Part shown: one piece after another, positions 61,158-64,000 of the stretch | Position numbering within the stretch: the stretch's first letter is position 1 | Layout of the letters: each line of letters opens with the position of its first letter | NCBI RefSeq assembly: GCF_030268065.1 | Contig: NZ_BSDD01000003.1 | Span: forward strand, 372,001-436,000 | Direction of reading: 5' to 3' | DNA from: Geothrix rubra | GTDB taxonomy: Bacteria; Acidobacteriota; Holophagae; Holophagales; Holophagaceae | DNA: 64,000 bases | Program-made: the position numbers and the translations under genes | The notes under the pieces: generated by a model | What the model saw: the letters and a program-made list of their open reading frames with translations, nothing else | What the model was told of the DNA's origin: nothing | Database searches by the model: none

Positions 61158-61475
61158 ATGGACCCCTTGAACATCCCCTCGATCCCCCCCCTCGGACCCG
61201 TCTCCCCTGCCAGCCAGACCGGGGCGGGCGGCGTGGCCGGCGGCGCCCAGGGCGAGGTCGGTTTCGGCGACCTCCTCAAGCAGGCCCTCCAGGAAGTGAA
61301 CCAGGCTTCGGCCCAGGCGGACGGGGAGGCACGGAACTTGATGACTGGGGAGAGTGCAGACATGCACACGGCCATGCTGGCAGTCCAGAAGGCCGATCTC
61401 AGCTTCCAGATGATGATGGCCGTGCGATCCAAGCTGATCGACGCCTACCGCGAGGTCATGCGCATGCAGATGTAG
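61158..61475 (+). CDS. fliE: Flagellar hook-basal body adaptor FliE
   Basis: 105 residues. Typical FliE: a variable Gly/Pro-rich N-terminus and a conserved C-terminal half (FGDLLKQALQEVNQASAQADGEARNLMTGESADMHTAMLAVQKADLSFQMMMAVRSKLIDAYREVMRMQM). It connects the MS ring to the rod. Preceded by 76 bases with a GCCGATAG hexamer-like element but no matching -35. Fourth member of the block by position between flgC and fliF. Confidence 0.96.
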   Translation: MDPLNIPSIPPLGPVSPASQTGAGGVAGGAQGEVGFGDLLKQALQEVNQASAQADGEARNLMTGESADMHTAMLAVQKADLSFQMMMAVRSKLIDAYREVMRMQM

Positions 61476-61523
61476 CGCTGGCCGAGCTCCCGGGCACGGC
61501 CGATTCCCTGACGAGGAACGCCT

Positions 61524-63194
61524 ATGGCCGGGGAAACCAACCTCGCTGACCAGTTCGTCAACGCCTTCAAGAGCATGAGCGCCACCCAGCGCGTGATGGT
61601 GGCCGCCATTTCCCTGACAGTGCTGCTGGCCCTGGCCGGCCTGGGCCTCTGGGCCGGCCAGGAGTCCAAGGGCGTCCTCGCCTCCAACGTCTCCCCCCAG
61701 GACGCCAGCACCATCGTGGCCCAGCTGGACAAGCAGCAGATCCCCTACGAGCTGAGCTCGGACCAGCGGACCATCCTGGTGCCCCAGAGCCAGGTGGGGC
61801 CGCTGCGCCTGAAGTTCGCCGGGGACGGCACCCTCTCCGGCGACAAGCTGGGCTTCGAGAAGCTGGAGAACGCCGGCATCGGCACCACGGATTTCGCCCA
61901 GAAGGTCATCCACCGGCGGGCCATGGAGGCCAGCCTCGCCCAGACCATCAAGTCCCTGAAGCAGGTGGCGGACGCCTCCGTCCACATCACCCCGGCCAAC
62001 GACAGCCCCTTCCTCTCCGACAAGGAGGACGCCAAGGCCAGCGTGCTGCTGAAGCTGCGTGGCACCCAGCCCCTGCCGGACGAGAACACCCAGGCCATCG
62101 TGAACCTGGTGGCCGCCAGCGTGGAGGGCCTCAAGCCCGAGCAGGTGGTGGTCATCGACCAGTACAGCCGCATCCTCTCGCGCACCGGCCGGGATCCCAT
62201 GGTCGGGGCCAGCGACGCCCAGAAGAAGGCGGCCCGGGAGGAGGAGGACTACCTCGTCCGCCGGGTGAGCGACCTGCTCGAGCCCGTGGTGGGCATCGGC
62301 AAGGTGCGGGCCACGGCGCACGTGGACCTGGACTTCGACAAGGTGAAGATCAACTCGGAGACCTTCGATCCCCAGGGCCAGGTGGAACGCAGCGTCCAGC
62401 AGAAGGAGGAGAAGATCCAGAAGCGGGACGGCGGCGCGGGCGTCCCCGGCACCGCCAGCAACGTGGCCCCGGCCAATGCCGCCGCCGCCGGCGGGAACCT
62501 CCTGGAGAACTCCGAGAAGAAGGAGACCACCACCAACTACGAGATCAGCAAGACGGTCCGGGCCATCGACCAGGCCACCGGCTCGGTGAAGCGCCTGACC
62601 CTCGCGGTGATCGTGGACGACGCCTCCACCTGGGAGAAGAACGACAAGGGCGAGCCCGTGCTCAAGCTCATCCCCCGCACCCCGGACGAGCTGAAGAAGA
62701 TCCGCGACCAGGTGGCCGCCGCCGTGGGCATCCAGCCCAAGCGGGGCGACGAGCTCACCGTGGAGAACATGGCCTTCGCCGTGCCCCAAGTCAACCCGAA
62801 GGAGGAGGCCGAACAGCGGCGCCAGCAACTGTGGGATCTGGGCATCAAAGCTCTTCCCTACGTTATTTGGGCAGCCGTGGGCCTCATCCTCTTCTTCATG
62901 GTTGTCATGCCCGTGCTCAAGCGCCTCTCCTCTGCCCTGAACCGGCCCACGCCCCTGCGGGTGGCGCCCTCCGAGGGCGAGGCCGCGGCGGCCGCGCGCA
63001 AGAGCACGCCGATCCGCTCCATGGCCGAGGTCGAGGCGGAGATCGAGGCGGAGCTCAACGCCGACGCGGCCTTCTCGGCCCCCGAGGCCCGCCGGCGCGA
63101 GGTCATCCGCAAGCGCCTCCAGGAAGGGTCCGCCGAGGACCCCGAGACGATGGCCTCCCTGGTCCGGTCCTGGCTCCTCGAAGAAGGGAGGTAG
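61524..63194 (+). CDS. fliF: Flagellar MS-ring protein FliF
   Basis: 556 residues. Membrane helices near 24-43 (RVMVAAISLTVLLALAGLGLW) and about 443-465 (YVIWAAVGLILFFMVVMPVLK) bracket a large periplasmic PRING-type region containing FERRAMEASLAQTIKSLKQVADASVHITPAND (as IHRRAMEASLAQTIKSLKQV) and VNLVAASVEGLKPEQVVVIDQYSRILS. The C-terminal tail (DAAFSAPEARRREVIRKRLQ ... DPETMASLVRSWLLEE) binds FliG. Follows fliE by 48 bases. Confidence 0.97.
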   Translation: MAGETNLADQFVNAFKSMSATQRVMVAAISLTVLLALAGLGLWAGQESKGVLASNVSPQDASTIVAQLDKQQIPYELSSDQRTILVPQSQVGPLRLKFAGDGTLSGDKLGFEKLENAGIGTTDFAQKVIHRRAMEASLAQTIKSLKQVADASVHITPANDSPFLSDKEDAKASVLLKLRGTQPLPDENTQAIVNLVAASVEGLKPEQVVVIDQYSRILSRTGRDPMVGASDAQKKAAREEEDYLVRRVSDLLEPVVGIGKVRATAHVDLDFDKVKINSETFDPQGQVERSVQQKEEKIQKRDGGAGVPGTASNVAPANAAAAGGNLLENSEKKETTTNYEISKTVRAIDQATGSVKRLTLAVIVDDASTWEKNDKGEPVLKLIPRTPDELKKIRDQVAAAVGIQPKRGDELTVENMAFAVPQVNPKEEAEQRRQQLWDLGIKALPYVIWAAVGLILFFMVVMPVLKRLSSALNRPTPLRVAPSEGEAAAAARKSTPIRSMAEVEAEIEAELNADAAFSAPEARRREVIRKRLQEGSAEDPETMASLVRSWLLEEGR

Positions 63195-63197
63195 GCC

Positions 63198-64000
63198 ATG
63201 TCGAAGCTCAGCGGCGTCCAGAAGGCCGCGGTACTCATGGTCACCCTCGGGGACGACACCGCCGCGAACATCTTCAAGTACCTCGAGGAGGACGAGATCC
63301 AGACGATCTCCCGGGAGATCGCCATCACCAAGCACGTGCAGCCCGAGACGGCGGAAGAGGTCATGGAGGAGTTCCACACCATGGCCCAGGCCCGGAGCTA
63401 CATCAGCCAGGGCGGCATCGAGTACGCGAAGAAGCTGCTCATCAAGTCCGTGGGGCCCGAGGTGGCCCGGAAGATCATCGACCGCCTGGTGAAGGCCCTG
63501 GAATCCAGCGCCGGCTTCACCAGCCTGGAAAGGGCCAATCCCCAGCAGCTCTCCAAGTTCATCCAGAACGAGCATCCGCAGACCATCGCCCTCATCCTCG
63601 CCCACCTCAACGCCTCCCAGGCGGCGGAGCTCATCTCCAGCCTGCCCGAGGCGCTGCGCAGCGACGTGGCCATGCGCATGGCCAGCCTGCAGGAGATCAG
63701 CCCCGAGGTGGTCCGCCGGATCAGCATGATCCTCGAGCAGAAGCTGGAGGCCCTGGGCTCCTTCGCCACCGAGGCCTACGGCGGCGTGCGGGCCGTGGCG
63801 GAACTCTTCAACCGCATGGACCGCAACACCGGCCGCGCCGTGCTGGAGAAGATCGAGACGGAGAACCCCCAGCTGGCCGCCAGCATCCGGGACCTGATGT
63901 TCGTGTTCGACGACATCCTCCTCATCGACGACACCGGCATCGCCGAGATCCTCAAGCGGGCCGACCGGAAGGTCCTCACCATCGCCATGAAGGGCACCAG
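63198..64000 (+). CDS. fliG: Flagellar motor switch protein FliG (partial)
   Basis: First 267 residues of FliG, cut by the window edge (the family is about 335 residues). Domains: N-terminal FliF-binding part (SGVQKAAVLMVTLGDDTAANIFKYLEEDEIQTISREI), then the middle domain with EHPQTIALILAHL (the EHPQR-type motif) and the start of the C-terminal domain (IRDLMFVFDDILLIDD...). The torque-generating charged helix lies just beyond or at the edge. GGAGG precedes ATG 63198; 3 bases from fliF. Confidence 0.97.
   Translation, partial: MSKLSGVQKAAVLMVTLGDDTAANIFKYLEEDEIQTISREIAITKHVQPETAEEVMEEFHTMAQARSYISQGGIEYAKKLLIKSVGPEVARKIIDRLVKALESSAGFTSLERANPQQLSKFIQNEHPQTIALILAHLNASQAAELISSLPEALRSDVAMRMASLQEISPEVVRRISMILEQKLEALGSFATEAYGGVRAVAELFNRMDRNTGRAVLEKIETENPQLAASIRDLMFVFDDILLIDDTGIAEILKRADRKVLTIAMKGT

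Overview
The window is a dense, very GC-rich bacterial chromosome segment with short intergenic gaps and many ATGA/GTGA start-stop overlaps. It encodes a Gram-negative envelope (TolC, Omp85, several beta-barrels, lipoproteins) and a flagellum. The octaheme lipoprotein, fused-type alpha-keto acid dehydrogenase E1, tricorn-type protease and flhA-flhF-flhG-fliA-fliM-fliY order fit Acidobacteriota, class Holophagae (Geothrix-like). That placement is inference; no rRNA is present.

Layout. 0-6.8 kb: two efflux modules, each with its own TetR regulator, divided by a divergent control region with two palindromic operators; the right-hand one is complete (tetR-tolC-emrA-emrB). 6.8-12.8 kb (mostly minus strand): cold-shock protein, a beta-barrel protein, a fused E1 dehydrogenase, a porin-like protein and the ammonium channel amtB. 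12.8-18.1 kb: a KdpD/KdpE-like two-component system with a candidate OmpR-type tandem-repeat site in front of it, then bioB, a hemerythrin and an aldo/keto reductase. 18.2-20.6 kb: metallophosphoesterase, Rieske protein and a single polypeptide joining an ECF sigma factor, a membrane helix and an RskA-like anti-sigma domain. 20.7-27.5 kb: valS with a leader stem-loop, a polysaccharide deacetylase, an 8-heme lipoprotein with an AT-rich promoter and CRP/FNR-like site, and a zinc-ribbon/exonuclease pair.

27.5-30.1 kb is less GC-rich and holds a CPA2-type antiporter and a doubtful membrane gene, probably acquired. 30.2-38.9 kb: three small genes, then flagellar export and regulation genes flhA-flhF-flhG-fliA-fliM-fliY. 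38.9-45.2 kb: a serine hydrolase lipoprotein, a TauE-type exporter, an alginate-export-like barrel, a second aldo/keto reductase and glmS. The last 50 coding bases of glmS recur exactly 130 bp downstream, followed by a possible 41-aa membrane peptide and tRNA-Val(GAC). 46.0-52.1 kb: addB-addA. 52.2-60.0 kb: tricorn-like protease, a DUF2835-like protein, and a minus-strand STAS / Omp85 / beta-barrel operon. 60.2-64.0 kb: the basal-body operon flgB-flgC-fliE-fliF-fliG, cut by the window edge.

Both flagellar blocks have GG-N10-GC promoter candidates upstream, suggesting sigma-54 control, while fliA (sigma-28) lies in the first block for the late genes. Most notable are the membrane-tethered sigma/anti-sigma fusion, the KdpDE variant next to amtB, and the duplicated glmS tail (the sequence type used as an attachment signal by Tn7-like elements).
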